Source: Aspidapion aeneum
Taxonomy: Eukaryota; Arthropoda; Insecta; Coleoptera; Brentidae
NCBI GenBank assembly: GCA_963576565.1
Contig: OY755039.1
Coordinates: 25,806,602-25,870,601 of the forward strand
DNA length: 64,000 nucleotides
Reading direction: 5' to 3'
Shown here: piece after piece, positions 21,451-33,647 of the stretch
How the letters are laid out: every line of letters starts with the position of its first letter
How positions within the stretch are numbered: position 1 is the stretch's first letter
The notes under the pieces: generated by a model
Databases searched by the model: none
The model's input: the letters and a program-made list of their open reading frames with translations, nothing else
What the model was told of the DNA's origin: nothing
Program-made: the position numbers and the translations under genes

Positions 21451-22087
21451 TTGTCTATTCGTCCAATTGCTCTCATGGGTTTCGTCAGAGACGTCTCGGC
21501 CCAGAGACTGTGGTTGGCCGAGTGCGAGCATTTAGTATCTCGTCCGAGTGCTCTCGCTGGGTATCGCTCAAGACATCTCGAGCCCAACACAAAACAACAG
21601 ATTGGGGAAGCGATAGGGATACTCTCATCATTTGACTCAAGCAGCGATTGAAACGATTGTACAGGGATTCTTTTGCCCTCTGCGCCAAAGTGTTTGACTC
21701 AAGCACAGAAAACTGACACGAGAGCGAGAGCTAGCGAAGCATATCGAGATCGCTGAGGGTAGGCCAGAACTCGGTAGGCCTCGCTTAGCCTCGGAAGGCC
21801 TTGCTGAGCTCAAACTTGAGAAAGCAAAACCTAATAAAAAAAATATTTTTCCACGACGACACTGAACAAAATAAACAAACCGACTTAAAACCACCGAGAT
21901 AAATCTCACATTATTCAACCTCGTAGAGGCTGAAGAGCGGGTGACCAGGGGCAAAACCGCAGAACAGAAACGGAACGACATTCGAAAAATAACGAGTAAA
22001 AACGCAGTGACGTTTGTTTTAAACCAATTGGCGGTGCCTGTGGCGTTGAAGGCGTTGGCTCAGATAATCATTTGTTCCGCGAATTAA
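21451..22087 (+). pseudogene. GC-richer, coding-like island of unknown identity
   Basis: Visibly richer in G+C than its surroundings. Three plus-strand frames read like diverged protein: 21451-21651 (contains ALMGFVRDVSAQRLWLAE), 21713-21865 (LTRERELAKHIEIAEGRPEL, then LASEGLAELKLEKAKP) and 21911-22087 (LFNLVEAEERVTRGKTAEQK, then KNAVTFVLNQLAVPVALKAL). They are in different frames, separated by stops. The charged, helix-forming composition would suit a retrotransposon gag or a host exon, but I recognise no domain. No start, splice site or terminal repeat is convincing. Confidence 0.35.
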
Positions 22088-22821
22088 TCATATTGGGCCT
22101 ATTTAATGGATATGTCAGCAAAGTGCTTTACTGATTCCCTAATTTATCCGGTTTTGATATACATTTTAGATCCCAAGATGACTATTCACCCCTTTGTTGC
22201 TATACTTTATAATGTCGACAGAGTATAGTAAGTTACCTTTGAAATGTAAATCTATAAACGGATAATTTTGCCAGCACGATGAATACATTTAATAATGTTT
22301 TGATAATTAAGGATGAGGACCAGCATTTTTAGGTATGATAGTTTTAATAAATACAAATACGCAAGAAAAGGATGCTATCCACTAGAATGGAAAATTAATC
22401 AAGACGGCAGTAGTAGGTTTAGCACTATCACCATAATAGTGATCAATAGTATCACCATCAAGTTCCTTATTAATATGTTTTACGTCGAGTAATTTAAATA
22501 GGTTTAGTGAGTGTTACTTGGTTCTTGGTGCTTATTTCTTAATTTGCCTGCTTTAAACTTCTTTTGCCTAGGAATATTTATTTCTTCTTGTGCATCTATC
22601 TCAATCAAATACACAATGCAAACAATGGTTGTTACCACTTTGTTTGTTTCTATAGGCTTCTTTGGCTGATACGTATCAAAGTTTACTGCTTTATGAGTTT
22701 GCGAGTTGTCATTGCGTTCATAAATTCGTAGAATATCTTATGCTGCAGGGGTTATAATTTTGTATATGTATAAAGCTTAAAAGAGAAATTTTTATATTGT
22801 AATATTAGTTTGAAAGGATAA
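22088..22821. other. Non-coding stretch, nothing recognised
   Basis: AT-rich, with a small inverted TAGTGATAGTATCACCAT-like motif near 22435-22460. No gene. Confidence 0.5.
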
Positions 22822-23444
22822 ATAATACAGGATGACAATTGGGAGCTGGATGTTTTTGGAAGGCACAGTATTTAGCCTAATGCGATTAGAGTGGGGCAAG
22901 TGAGACATTACTACCATTGTTATGTTGTGCTATTTCAGTAATGATGGAGCCGTGGACGGTCGAACCTTGCGTATCTGCATATGACACTTTTTTACAATCA
23001 TTTTAATATTGGTAGGCACAACATAATCTTAAGATCGTTCAATAATTTAAGAACAACTGACATTGTAATGAAAAAGTCTCCAGGTCCACAAAGTACCATA
23101 GAAGCCCTCGAAAACATAAAGCAAGTGAGAGAAGTCATTTTTAGAATTTCTTCACAATCCGCACAAAAACATATGATTGAACTGAACTTAAACTGAAAAT
23201 CCGTTTGAATAATCTAGCATAAGGATTTAAAATTCAACCGGTATAGAGTACAGAGTATTCACCAACTTAAGAAATATTTTGTGACTCGTTACGAATTTGG
23301 AGCATGTTATGAAAGTATTCATGAAGGATGTCAAAAATTGTTTCCAACCTTATTTGAGTGTTTATAAAACCGTATTGTGTTGCAAATTTCGTGTGTAGCA
23401 TTCATTTTAAGATCGATCCGTTTCCAATTGTCACCCTGTATTAT
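22822..23444. mobile_element. Internally deleted IS630/Tc1-mariner-type transposon
   Basis: Inverted ends ATAATACAGGATGACAATTG and the complement of CAATTGTCACCCTGTATTAT (22822 and 23444), with TA at the borders. About 620 bp remain, while full-length relatives are usually 1.2 kb or more. The interior holds a broken transposase. Confidence 0.75.
22941..23368 (+). pseudogene. Transposase N-terminal remnant, IS630/Tc1-mariner type
   Basis: Begins MMEPWTVEPCVSAYDTF. After a frameshift it reads FYNHFNIGRHNIILRSFNN, then LRTTDIVMKKSPGPQSTIEA, LENIKQVREVIFRISSQSAQ and KHMIELNLN. The bipartite DNA-binding head of this transposase group typically has an xGSVxxKRPPGPxRTVRTPENIxxVRxAV-like region, which these segments follow. 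Next comes KFNRYRVQSIHQLKKYF, matching the usual LKxHPYKIQxVQxL segment. The catalytic domain is absent; only a short C-terminal stretch (CQKLFPTLFECL) can be guessed. Frameshifts and stops show it is dead. Confidence 0.7.
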
Positions 23445-23785
23445 CTCTTCTAGAGCTTGTTTTGCAGAGCATTTGGGTGTTGAAATAAAATATTTAGCAG
23501 GTTTTGATTTTTTCCTATATTTTTTTATATTTTAAATGCAGCATTTACAACTTTTTACGAATTTTAAATGTTTGATAACAATAATAACTTAATATTAAAA
23601 CTTATAAATCACTTTTATTTGACAAAAGTATAGAACTAAAAATTAGGAGGATGACAAGCCTTATTTTTATATATTTTTTTATTTGTACCAAAGAACAGCT
23701 ATTAAATAAATCTAAGTTATTGGAATTTCGATTTGCTATAGTCTGACAACTCTTGTTAGAGGGGAGTGGAAACCGTAATTTGTAT
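23445..23785. other. Non-coding, AT-rich
   Basis: Short stretch between two transposon relics; probably the 3' tail of the minus-strand LINE that follows, but no tail repeat is visible. Confidence 0.4.
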
Positions 23786-23789
23786 TATG

Positions 23790-24930
23790 AAAGTTAATGT
23801 TAAATAATGCTGAATTTTCCATAAGGCACTTTCAAATTGATTTTTCCAAGAAGCTCAGGCGAATCTATAATTGAGTTGATGACCTCAAATAATAAACATA
23901 AATCATAAGCTTCACTTGTCTGCTCAAGAGTTGTCAATGACAATACACTCAAAATCTCTTTATAATTAATACTATCATTAGGAATATTCAATTTAAATGA
24001 AATCATTCTTAGGAACTTTTTTTGTACCCTTTCGACCATGTCAATATATTTCTTATAGTATGGACTATACTTGCATATTCTAACTATTGCACAGTAAACA
24101 TTTTTTAATACGTAAATATTGTGAAAATGTTTTTAGGTTCGCGAGACGAAACCCAACAGTTTAAATGCCCTACTGGTCGTTAACTCAAGATGAACATTAA
24201 ATGACAATTTCGCATAAAACCACACGCCCATATCTTTGATAGCTTCTACTTTTTCTACACTTGTATTATTTATAGAATAACTAAACTACTGGATTCTTTT
24301 TGCGAGAGTATGTAATAATTTTACATTTATTGACATTTAATTGCAAGGTGTTATTGCCACACCATTTGGCTAAATTATTCAATTCATTCTGCAATTCCCC
24401 ACAGTCCCGAGGATCAACAATTACTTTTTAAAATTTGCCATCATCACAGTAAAACATGCTCTGTATTTTCAAGACGTCAGAAGCATCATTTATAAAGATA
24501 TCAAAAAGAAGTGGAAAAAAATGTCCACCCTGAGGTAACTGTAAAAGGACTGGAAAATATGTTATGTACTTTATTTTACTTACTTGATTTCGATTTAACA
24601 GTTGGCTTCGAGTTCCATTTATGGAAAGTTCCAACAAAACCCACAGCTTCTAGGTCTTTTAGCAAAACTTATTGATCTGCCTTGTCAAACGCCTTGGACA
24701 AGTCAGTATAGATGCCAACAACCTGATACTGCCCCTCCAAAGCGTCCACCAAATGTTGTTGGTAAGTTATACATTTGTGATTGTGGACATAACGGCCACA
24801 AATCTATGCTGATATGGTGATATATTATGCTCGAAAGCTGGGGTAAACATCTGTGTTCCCATTTTCTCAAAGACTTTGGGAATCACAGAAACTTTTCTTA
24901 TAGCTCTATGTTTTTTGATACATTCACATT
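23790..24930 (-). pseudogene. Non-LTR retrotransposon reverse transcriptase relic
   Basis: Read from high to low coordinates: SVIPKVFEKMGTQMFTPAFE, HNISPYQHRF (RT block 1-2), then VGIYTDLSKAFDKADQ (RT motif A), LQLPQGGHFFPLLFDIFIND (motif B), FYCDDGKF (motif C, CDD in place of ADD), LAKWCGNNTLQLNVNKCK, and finally MVERVQKKFLRMISFKLNIP with the C-terminal SLTTLEQTSEAYDLCLLFEV. Many stops and frameshifts. The order and motifs are those of Jockey/CR1-like LINEs. Endonuclease and 5' parts are missing. Confidence 0.85.
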
Positions 24931-26479
24931 GACATATTAAACAATTTATTTGATACATTAGATATGACATAAATGACATAAATAGGAAGAACTCTATATA
25001 GCAGTATATTTTGTGGGTACTTCCGAGGTATCATTTTTCACATTTTCATCCGTATAAAATTTACTTACTGACTCAAGTAGTGTTTTTTGAGCTCTGATAC
25101 CTAAGATTCTCAAGAACAATAGCATTCCAATTCACGCTTTTTTATAAAATTTTGTTTACCACAAATATATTATTTACCCTTATTTCTTTTAATTGATTTT
25201 ATACACCCCTTTTTACAAATTTAATAACATAATTTACAGGAAATAAAATTGTTTTGACAACTTCCTGCATAGGGCCTTTCTTTGGTCGTGATTGAAAAAT
25301 ATTAAGCTACCGTGCAATTTCATTTTTAAAATATATTTTGCCACATTATTTGTCGGCTTTTGAATGATTTTAATAATATCTCATGCGAGAAAGGTGCAAA
25401 AATGTTTGTTAAGTATTTATTTTATATTGTTTATTTTATTTAGCATGTAAATACATAATATCGGACTAACGGTTTTTTATATTGCTTTTTAAAATTACCA
25501 ATTTAAAACTGTTTTTAAAGCCTTTTAAATTGTTACCTGCAAAGCTAATAACCGTAACAGCTTTTTGGTTTTTAAAAAATTAACTGCTGTTTTTTCATTG
25601 TTTACTCCAACGTACGCCTCAATTGGTTTAAGACTGACACTTCTTTGTATATAAATGAGTTTTTAAGGTCAATAAAGTTGAAACAAAATGAGCTGATAAT
25701 TTCCACACCTCCTGATGGAGGTTTTAATGTATATGGTGGTCCGTTATGTTTGACTTAATAGCTATGTCGCTATTATTGATTATCGTCAGAATATGAGCGT
25801 TTTTTAAAGACAAAAAAAACATTTGAAATTCGGACACACACAAATAATAAATCATTGCTGGTCATGGGAATTTTAAGTTGGTTTTATATGTGCCATATAA
25901 TGGAAATACACCAATAAGCGAAAACTTTGCTTGAATATCACGTTGGCCAAAAATATAAAAGTTAACATCGGATTAGTTTGTAATAAAATTTCGAAAATTA
26001 TTCTAAACCTTTCTGAGCGATTTTTACGATCGACCGTTTCTATAACAGCTTAATCTTAACTGGCTTTTAACCAGATTTTTGCACGTTTTGAGGTGACAAT
26101 CATTATTTTTATGTTTATCAGATTTCTTTTAGGAAAAAGCGTCTAGCGTTGATCAATTTTATTTAGAAAAACTATAAAAAATATGACGTTAACATTCAAA
26201 TTACTTTTCCCATTTTTAATATTTGACAGTGCCGTACTCACAAAGGGATAAATTCTCTCCATAAGCAAATATTAAACTTCTAATAATTTGCTGATTTTGA
26301 CGAGATTTGACAGGCAGAAAATAGACTCTTATTATAGAAGGACTTAATATTTTTCCTAATGATTGTCAAAGTGGCTTTACTAATTTTATTACGAAATTGA
26401 AGTCAAATATTTCAAACAATTTGTAGGTTTTAAAGATGATGATTTAAAAGAAGATTAGGAAAATAATTTTATAAGATTA
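24931..26479. other. Non-coding stretch, nothing recognised
   Basis: AT-rich; no gene or repeat boundary could be supported. Confidence 0.5.
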
Positions 26480-27315
26480 TACAGGGTGTCCTAAATAAGA
26501 GCAACTACATGGGGATTTCAAAAACGTTAAGAGATACGAGTTTCTTTAAATAAGAAGAAAGTTGCGTTATTCTTAGCATCGATGCAGGATTTGCATGAAT
26601 AACAACGGTGAAATTTTTGAACACTTGCTTATCGAATGCAACGCTTTGTTATCCGTTTTTAGTTTAATAAATGCAAACTTTTGTTTCAGATATAAAAGAT
26701 AGATTATAAGAAATTGTATTATTTCTTACCCAGATAAAACTTAAAAAATAAGAGCCTCAAAGATTTGCATATATACATCAAATAAATGGAAAAATTTTAA
26801 AAGGTAGTTACATAGATATGACAACAAACACAACTACGGCATTTGTTTCACAGCCAACTAAGTGAAAAACTATTTTTTTATTAAATTCACAATTTCCGTC
26901 ATCCAAAGATAGGCTTGTTATACACGGTTAAAAAGCTCCTTTTATGCTCTATTTATTAAAGTATAAATTTAATATGGCGGTCCTAAGAAATAACAAAATT
27001 TGCTATGGTTTTTAAAAAAAACTAGAAGGTCTAGAAAAAATTTGTTAACGTCATTTGATTGGCCGTAGTTGCTTATACAAAACTACCAAATTTTATTTAA
27101 TTTATTTGCAAGATGGCGGCGATATTTAAATTTTTCAAAAAACACAATTTTTAGTGTTTGCTCGATATTTTAGTAACCTCTGTAGATACCTTTAATATTG
27201 ATACAGCACCTGATTGGGCTTTAAATAGCGCAAGTTTTTTTTCCTTTAAACAAACACGTATCTCTTACCGTTTCCGAAATCCCTATGTAGTTGCTTTTAT
27301 CTGGGACACCCTGTA
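26480..27315. mobile_element. TACAGGGTGTCC element with about 60-85 bp inverted ends
   Basis: Left end TACAGGGTGTCCTAAATAAG; right end is the complement of ATCTGGGACACCCTGTA-type sequence at 27299-27315. Inner blocks AACTACATGGGGATTTC and AAGAGATACGAG pair with their complements near 27280 and 27260. TA borders both ends. The 836-bp interior has no transposase. Confidence 0.8.
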
Positions 27316-28810
27316 TAAATATTTTCCTTTTTTGGTCTTTTTTCTCGAAAACGGTTAGAGAAAAAAAATTGCAAAAAATTAAAAAGTTTCTGAATAAAAC
27401 AGAAAATCTTTTTTATACTTTTCAATTTGTCATTGACTTACTCCAAAAAGTTCTGGGGTAAAAAAGGGGACATGACCCCTGAAAAAATATCACCCCGTAG
27501 TTTTTACTGATATCTAGCACGCTTAATGATGTATGCCTTGTAGCTAAATACACGTTCCAAATTTGAGCCAAACGTTTCACAAACTGCACGAGCTCTAAAT
27601 AAAAAACGAACAAAAAATTGAAATTTTGACACCCTGTATCTCGAAAACTAAGCATTTGCGGAACCATGTTTTTTTGAAGTTTTTTTCTTAAAATCACTCA
27701 GAAAATAATCCTCTAAAGTTTGGAGATATACTTTTTTAACACCATGCTTCTCGCATTCTTTTTTTTTTAAGTTTTCCAAATAAAATGAATGAAGTTTACT
27801 ATTATTTAATATTTGCCCTGCACAACTTTGTTGGCTATTCAGAATACAAATGAATGCACTTTTCAGGAACAGTTTAAAGTTTTACGAGTTTAATATTTGA
27901 TTCTGGCTCATATATCTAGATTAGCGAGTCATCTAAAATTTTTATGTGGTACAATGTTTGGGCGTTTTTGATTGGCTATTTTAAATATTAAAATGTAATA
28001 TTTTTGGTATAAAACTTTTCATGTATGAAAAAAAAGTAAAATAATTATCTTGTCTTAAATAAAAATAATTTATATTTCAGTTCAAAACATTTTTTTAGAA
28101 GTTTATAGTTCATGGCAAGTTCGGCACGGTACGCTTGTCTCATTGTGGATTATAGATTACTCCATATACCCGCATACTTTTCAATTAAAGTAAACTCTTG
28201 TGCGCGTGTAATCAAATTGTATGTATTTAAAGGTATTAATTCCCTGGGATCGTTCAGATACTTTGCCGATACCGTCTATGCCTGTGACGAGAGTCGAACC
28301 GAGTGCTCCGAATTGGCTGTATCAATTCAGTGGTTGTTCGCAAACCTGATTATGATTAAAAGGGTTTAGGTTTTTGACAAAACTTTAAGGGCATTGTATT
28401 TAGAAACTTGAAACAAAAAGGGTACGAGGGAAATCAAAAAAGAGAAAAATTGTTACCGAACCAAAAAATTTAAATGTTTTGTGCCGTCTACTTTTCAAAC
28501 CTAAACTCGTATATTTTGAAATAATATTCCTACAATGATAAACTGGCCCGAGGCATATGATTAAGGCAGGGGCGGTCCCAGACTTTTAAATAGGAGGGGG
28601 CAATTTAGATTTTTTGAACTTGTTTATACTAACATTTTTTTACCTAGGTGTGTATATTTTTTTTTTCTACAATAATAATAATAATAAAATTGTTATTTAT
28701 TTTTTTTCTTTAACAATTACGAAATTAGAATTTAATAATCATACTTATTAGATAATTATTATTTACTTGTAATATTTTGTAATATTCTTTTACTGTAATT
28801 TTTTTTTTCT
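27316..28810. other. Non-coding, with a one-ended repeat fragment
   Basis: GACACCCTGTATCTCGAAAA at 27629 marks the end of another TACAGGGTGTC-type element on the minus strand, with no partner found. A plus-strand open frame of 85 codons at 28112-28369 follows a plausible splice acceptor (TATATTTCAG ending 28080) but has no recognised domain. GGGCGGTCCCAG near 28567, followed by a G run, resembles one end of the hAT-like MITE family. Confidence 0.45.
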
Positions 28811-28889
28811 CTTTCTCGGTTAAGTAAACAGCAATGGTGCCCTTCGCCGAGATTAAAATAAAGGCCTTTTTATTTATTTATTTATTTAT
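28811..28889 (+). mobile_element. LINE 3' end with (TTTA)n tail
   Basis: A stem (TCTCGG / CCGAGA, loop about 30 bases) at 28814-28851 is followed by GATTAAAATAAAGGCC and a (TTTA)4-5 tail. This is the usual layout of a heavily 5'-truncated LINE end. No coding sequence remains. Confidence 0.65.
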
Positions 28890-31800
28890 AACACCAGAAT
28901 GTGCCTCTTATATTTGGAGTTACCAGGGGGGTTACTGATTAAGGTAAGTGAGACCCCACTAAGGAAAAAAATTGCGGGACCTCATCGATTTTATTATCGT
29001 AACGCAGTCACCGGAAGCAATCTGTGAAAATCTGATAAAATTACGTTTAAGATCATCATCGAAAAGAATAAGAGATGCATAAAACACGATCTGTTGAGTA
29101 ACAACAATAACACGTAACGTTACAACACTACCTATAGTCCATGGGCCAGTCAGCCTATCGGTATAATTTGGGGGTACTTATTTTTCTTTTTACCACGGTT
29201 AAAGCATCTTGCCAAGATGTTTAAAAACTATGATAGCCACCTCGAAATGGTAGCTTAAAAAAATGGTTGAAAATAAAAATGGCGGACGATGTTTAAAAAC
29301 ATTTAAAATAATTTGAAAGTTATTTTTATTTTGCTGCATCCTTTCTCCACTCTAAAAGCCAAAAATATATTTTTTGAAAAGAAATAAACAAATATAAATA
29401 AACAAAAACTTGAAGGTGTGTGAAACTACTAAATTAACGTTTGTGTTATGCTGATCTTTACTGTTCTAAAATCTATCTTTTTGCTCTGAATGTTACGGTT
29501 ATTCTTGGCAACAGTTTCAAACAAGTTTTCTGGTATTTTAGCCGCCACAAAATATCCCTATTATATCAGCACTTCCATAGGACGTAAGCCCAGGTACTAG
29601 CTGTTGCTAAAGGGCTGAAAATTATATTTACTTGAAAAACAAATTTCGCTCTTACTTGGAAGTTAAATAAATAATAATAAAATTAATTATAATGTTAAAA
29701 CCGGAGACCGTAACTTATTACCTACAAAGAAATAGTTCTATGTAAGCGTATAGCGAAAGAAAATTTAGCTAAACATGCTTAGTCCAGAATGGTATTTTGT
29801 GATTATTATTGGCATAATGCTCAAAAAATACAGTAACTTGTCATCCTATCTAAGTTGACACAGCTATAGGGATCAATTTTAATGAATTTTTTACATCACA
29901 TTAATCTTAAGCAAAAAAACACACATTATTTCCTTAGTCCCCTACAGAGGACAACATATAATTTTTTACGCGACCGAGACTTAAATTTAATTTTAGACAA
30001 AACTATTTTAAGGTTTTTATTTTTTCTGGCAGTACAAATATTTTTTCGTAAAAACAATGTGAAACATTCATATTTAATAGTAAATTTATTTTAATCCGGC
30101 CCTGAGATTAACTCCGAATGACCAGCAATTCCTGATTTCACCGTCACCGCATCAAAGGGCTATTTAATGGTTTTGCCCAAGAATTTACCTCAATACAATC
30201 AACAATTATCCTTTTATTTTTAGGGATTTATAATGTTAGCAAAACACAAAATAATCTTTTATAAACGAACACTTGGGATTTTAGGTACAGTTTTAAGTAA
30301 ACAAAGCGATGCAAAACTTTTCCACAGCTTTTATTTCATCGGCATTAACGAGGTATTTTAGTACATGTCTTGTACTCCTTCTTTATTTATTGTATGTATG
30401 CATATACAGAGTATATAACACTTTATTTTAGAAAAAATTTACCATAAATAATAAGAGTCACCATGAACATCGACAAAATAACATCTACTTGAAAAAACAC
30501 TTACACAGGGTGTCTCAAAAACTTTTTATAACTAATATAAATCACGAGATATAGAAGAGTCCTCTCGTTGAGACGAGAGAAGACCAACACTATACACACT
30601 ACCACAAAGTATATAGTAGTATACTTTGTGACACTACATATTTAGTTAATATCTACATGAACAAAAGATCACAATCCGCTTGAAAACAAAATCAAGGCAG
30701 CGAGATCCAAGGTACTTAGCGTAATTTGCTACTAAATACCCGTAATTACGCATAAATATTAAGGCCCTTTTGAATGTAATTTGTATATTTTAAGGGTAAG
30801 TAACGCGCAATTGCTACCAACAAACGAATACTTATTAAAATTGATTTTACGCCTGGTTAACCGACAAATTTTTTTGATGCTTGATCTCGTGCTTAAATCA
30901 CGTGTGTTTGAGGTACGAAATATAGCAATTCATAGATTAACGCTATTTGACACTGTTGACATTTGAACGTCCCATGGCTTCTGTGGAACGCCGTAAACCG
31001 ACGGACGGTTAACTTAAGAATTTTGACGTACGTAGTACGTGCGCAAATGTGTTTTAGCTAGCTTCTATTACATTCCGCGCAATTTTGGCTGGCGCTGGCT
31101 GCGCAGGTTAGTGCAGTGTTGAGATCGGAACCCATTCATTTGGCATAGGGCAAGATGCGGGAATAAGAAACAAGGGTAATAGGAAATATTTTTTTGCTAC
31201 TCTTGCATTTTGTCTTTTGTCATTTGAGATATCTAAGAAAAAACCTTTGAAGTTTTTCTGCTACAATATTATTAGTTTTAGCACTTTTGTGCTCCTTTTT
31301 AAACATATTTTTGACAAGAAAACCATTCCAGATAATATGTTTTTTGCCTGGAGGAAATACTTTATTTTCAGTTTTAATACTTAAGTTTGTTGTCAAAGAA
31401 AATACTTCAATGTATTGTTTTAAATTTTACTTATCATAAGCAAGTAGTTCAGAATAGAAATATTTTTTATTACCCTTTCGTTTTGACTATCGTGGAGAAT
31501 ATTCTTTTTTGTTGCAGATTGCCTTGTGCCTGCTGTCATCAAATTTGACAAAAGGCAAGTTGCAAAAATTTTAAATGACATCTAACGCAAATAGTCCACA
31601 GTACACCGGTCTACTTTTTAAGTGATTACTAAAAGGTAAAAGTTTTCGTACATAGCGTACAGCATCGGTCGGCGTCGACTAAAACCGGTACTAAAGAGTC
31701 TATTTCGAACTATCAAATATTGTTAAAATTATCGTTGTCGGCGAAGTTATCGGGCCTCAATTTGGTACGACAAAAACTATCTAATAACGAGACTTTTTCG

Positions 31801-32014
31801 TTTACAGTGGCAAGATTGTCACTGCATTCACATCCAGCAATTTTTGTGTGTGTAAATTTTACATCAATAACTTGTGTTTTGCAAAATATATTTTTAAAAA
31901 CTCGGACGTTTGTCGAACACTATTTGATGCGCTCGCTCGAAAAAATTAGTGATATGACGTAGATAGAGCCACAAATTAATATGAGATTTTTCGCGAAATT
32001 GATACATAGCGACG
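28890..32014. other. Long non-coding stretch with minor palindromes
   Basis: No gene supported. A perfect hairpin with 11-bp arms (CACAAAGTATA, 6-base loop) lies at 30603-30630, next to a smaller one (CTCTCG / CGAGAG) near 30568. A TACAGGGTGTC-like half element (CACAGGGTGTCTC) starts at about 30505. ACGTACGTAGTACGT near 31026 is a short palindrome. Open frames at 29882, 30781 and 31720 are A/T-driven and unassigned. Confidence 0.5.
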
Positions 32015-32350
32015 ATGCCAATTAAGCAGGATATTAAAGAAAATGAGGAAGTAGACAGCCTTGCAAATAAAGGGGCCGCGACATCCTATTGCGGACCAAA
32101 GCTATGACAAATAAAATACCACTACATAAAAGAATTGAAAACATAGAAAATTAATCAGTTAGTATCTTACTGGAGACAAACTCCGGCAAAAACACAATCA
32201 GAACGATTCATAACCATATCAGAAATGAAGTCTAAACAACTTCTATAAATGAATAGGAACAACAAGACTAGTCGGACTGCTTACGGACACTGCCCAGTAA
32301 AACAAATATCTGCTCTGCGAATACCCTGGCTTCAGTACTTTATAGCCTTA
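32015..32350 (+). pseudogene. LINE RNase H domain relic
   Basis: The frame from 32015 reads MPIKQDIKENEEVDSLANKG. This aligns with the RNase H segment PGHSGIxGNExADxLAxKGA found at the C-terminus of I-, R1- or Jockey-type LINEs. After an internal stop come a W-containing stretch and, in shifting frames near 32262-32310, LVGLLT followed by GHCPVKQISAL. This matches the usual LLTGHxPLxxHL segment just after RNase H. Upstream reverse transcriptase is missing. Confidence 0.65.
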
Positions 32351-33094
32351 AGAAGCGAGCCAACCTCAGAGTAATAACATATAAAGAGAAGCAGTAGCCC
32401 CGATTTCGGCGGTCATTCATTCATTTGTTGGTAAACAATGTAGCTTTGCCGCTGTTGCCGCCTCCTCTGCCTCTGTAAAATTTTATAAATAATAAGTAAG
32501 GTTCAACTTCTTACCTTACCAAAATATCTAGTGCTTTGAGTTGGTTAGGCTATTCAAACCGTGCGATAATTTGTCATGCGCTTATTAGCCCGCGTCGCGT
32601 CGTTTTATGCTGTGTATTTCTTATTACAATCTGCGATAAAAACTCATTTAGACAACATAATTTATGAACGGCCCTTTTTACCACAATTTTTTCAGGACGT
32701 GGCAACAGGTGTATGACATCATATTACGGATTTCGTGTTAGCAGGGCCGGATTTCGTTTTGAGCTACTTGGACTATATCCCCAGGTAAAAAGGGAATCCT
32801 TTTCCTATTGTAGAGGACAATTAACTATTAGGCATTGTTCCAACAGTTTTAACCGGTATTAAGGATATTCTATTTTATTATTTTAAAATACGGCTTTTCT
32901 TTTTGGAGAGTTGAAGCACTATTAACCATTCAAACGAAAATTTCATAGGATTGTTTTAATTTTCTCTAAGTATTTAGTAGTTTTGTAGTTTTTCTGTGTG
33001 AAACCACACCTTAAGGAAAACAAGCGTCTTGGAATTAAATAAATGGATCCATGACGGACCTGATACCTTCCTAGCCCATTAGCACACTCCACGT

Positions 33095-33560
33095 TATATC
33101 AACCTTGAAAACAGTTTCTTGTAAATATCTCCGAAATGACAGCTCCTACGAACTTTTCGGTTATAACATAATTTTTTTCAAAAAATGCGCGCTACTATAT
33201 TCCGAAAATCGCATAGTGGTGCGACGTTCCATTAAAAAGTTAGCATTTTTAAAACTTTTTAACTGTCAAAAAACTGTCATTAGCATTCACGAATTTTGAC
33301 TAAAATCTAACCAGCTCGTTGCAGTATCGAGTACTATTTTACCTGAAAATTTCATGTAAATCGGTTAAGCAGTTTAGGAGCTATCGTGTTACGGACAGAT
33401 ATACATACATACACACACAACACAGACAGATATCACGACGATATTGCTAGGGTAGGTCAAAATACACCCAAATAACACATTTTCGGTGTTATCTCAAAAA
33501 AAAAATTTTGTCGAAAACAATAGCTTGTCTAGCCGTTGCTGTGCGGGCTAGGAAGGTAAA
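33095..33560 (-). repeat. Dispersed repeat (copy 2 of 3)
   Basis: On the minus strand it begins at the TTACCTTCCTAGCCCGCAC block (33560), passes GATAACACCGAAAATGTGTT, a TGTGTGTATGTATGT tract and ATAGCTCCTAAACTGC, and continues to about 33095. The same order is found at 47421-47830 in the forward direction. The AAATCGGTTAAG...GGAGCTATCGTGTTACGGACAGA-type end is typical of widespread insect interspersed repeats. A 64-codon open frame inside is incidental. Confidence 0.8.
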
Positions 33561-33647
33561 AATACTGGATTGTTTAGTTTACACTTGAAAACGGTTAGAT
33601 ATACTTACTTACTGAAACGTCCTGTTTAAAATAAACCAACACAAAAA

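Noticed and set aside
28112..28369. 85-codon frame downstream of a possible splice acceptor
   Set aside because: The acceptor-like TATATTTCAG is expected often in such AT-rich DNA and the peptide matches nothing I know.
30603..30630. Perfect hairpin read as a transcription terminator
   Set aside because: Eukaryotic context and no adjacent gene; treated as a minor palindrome.
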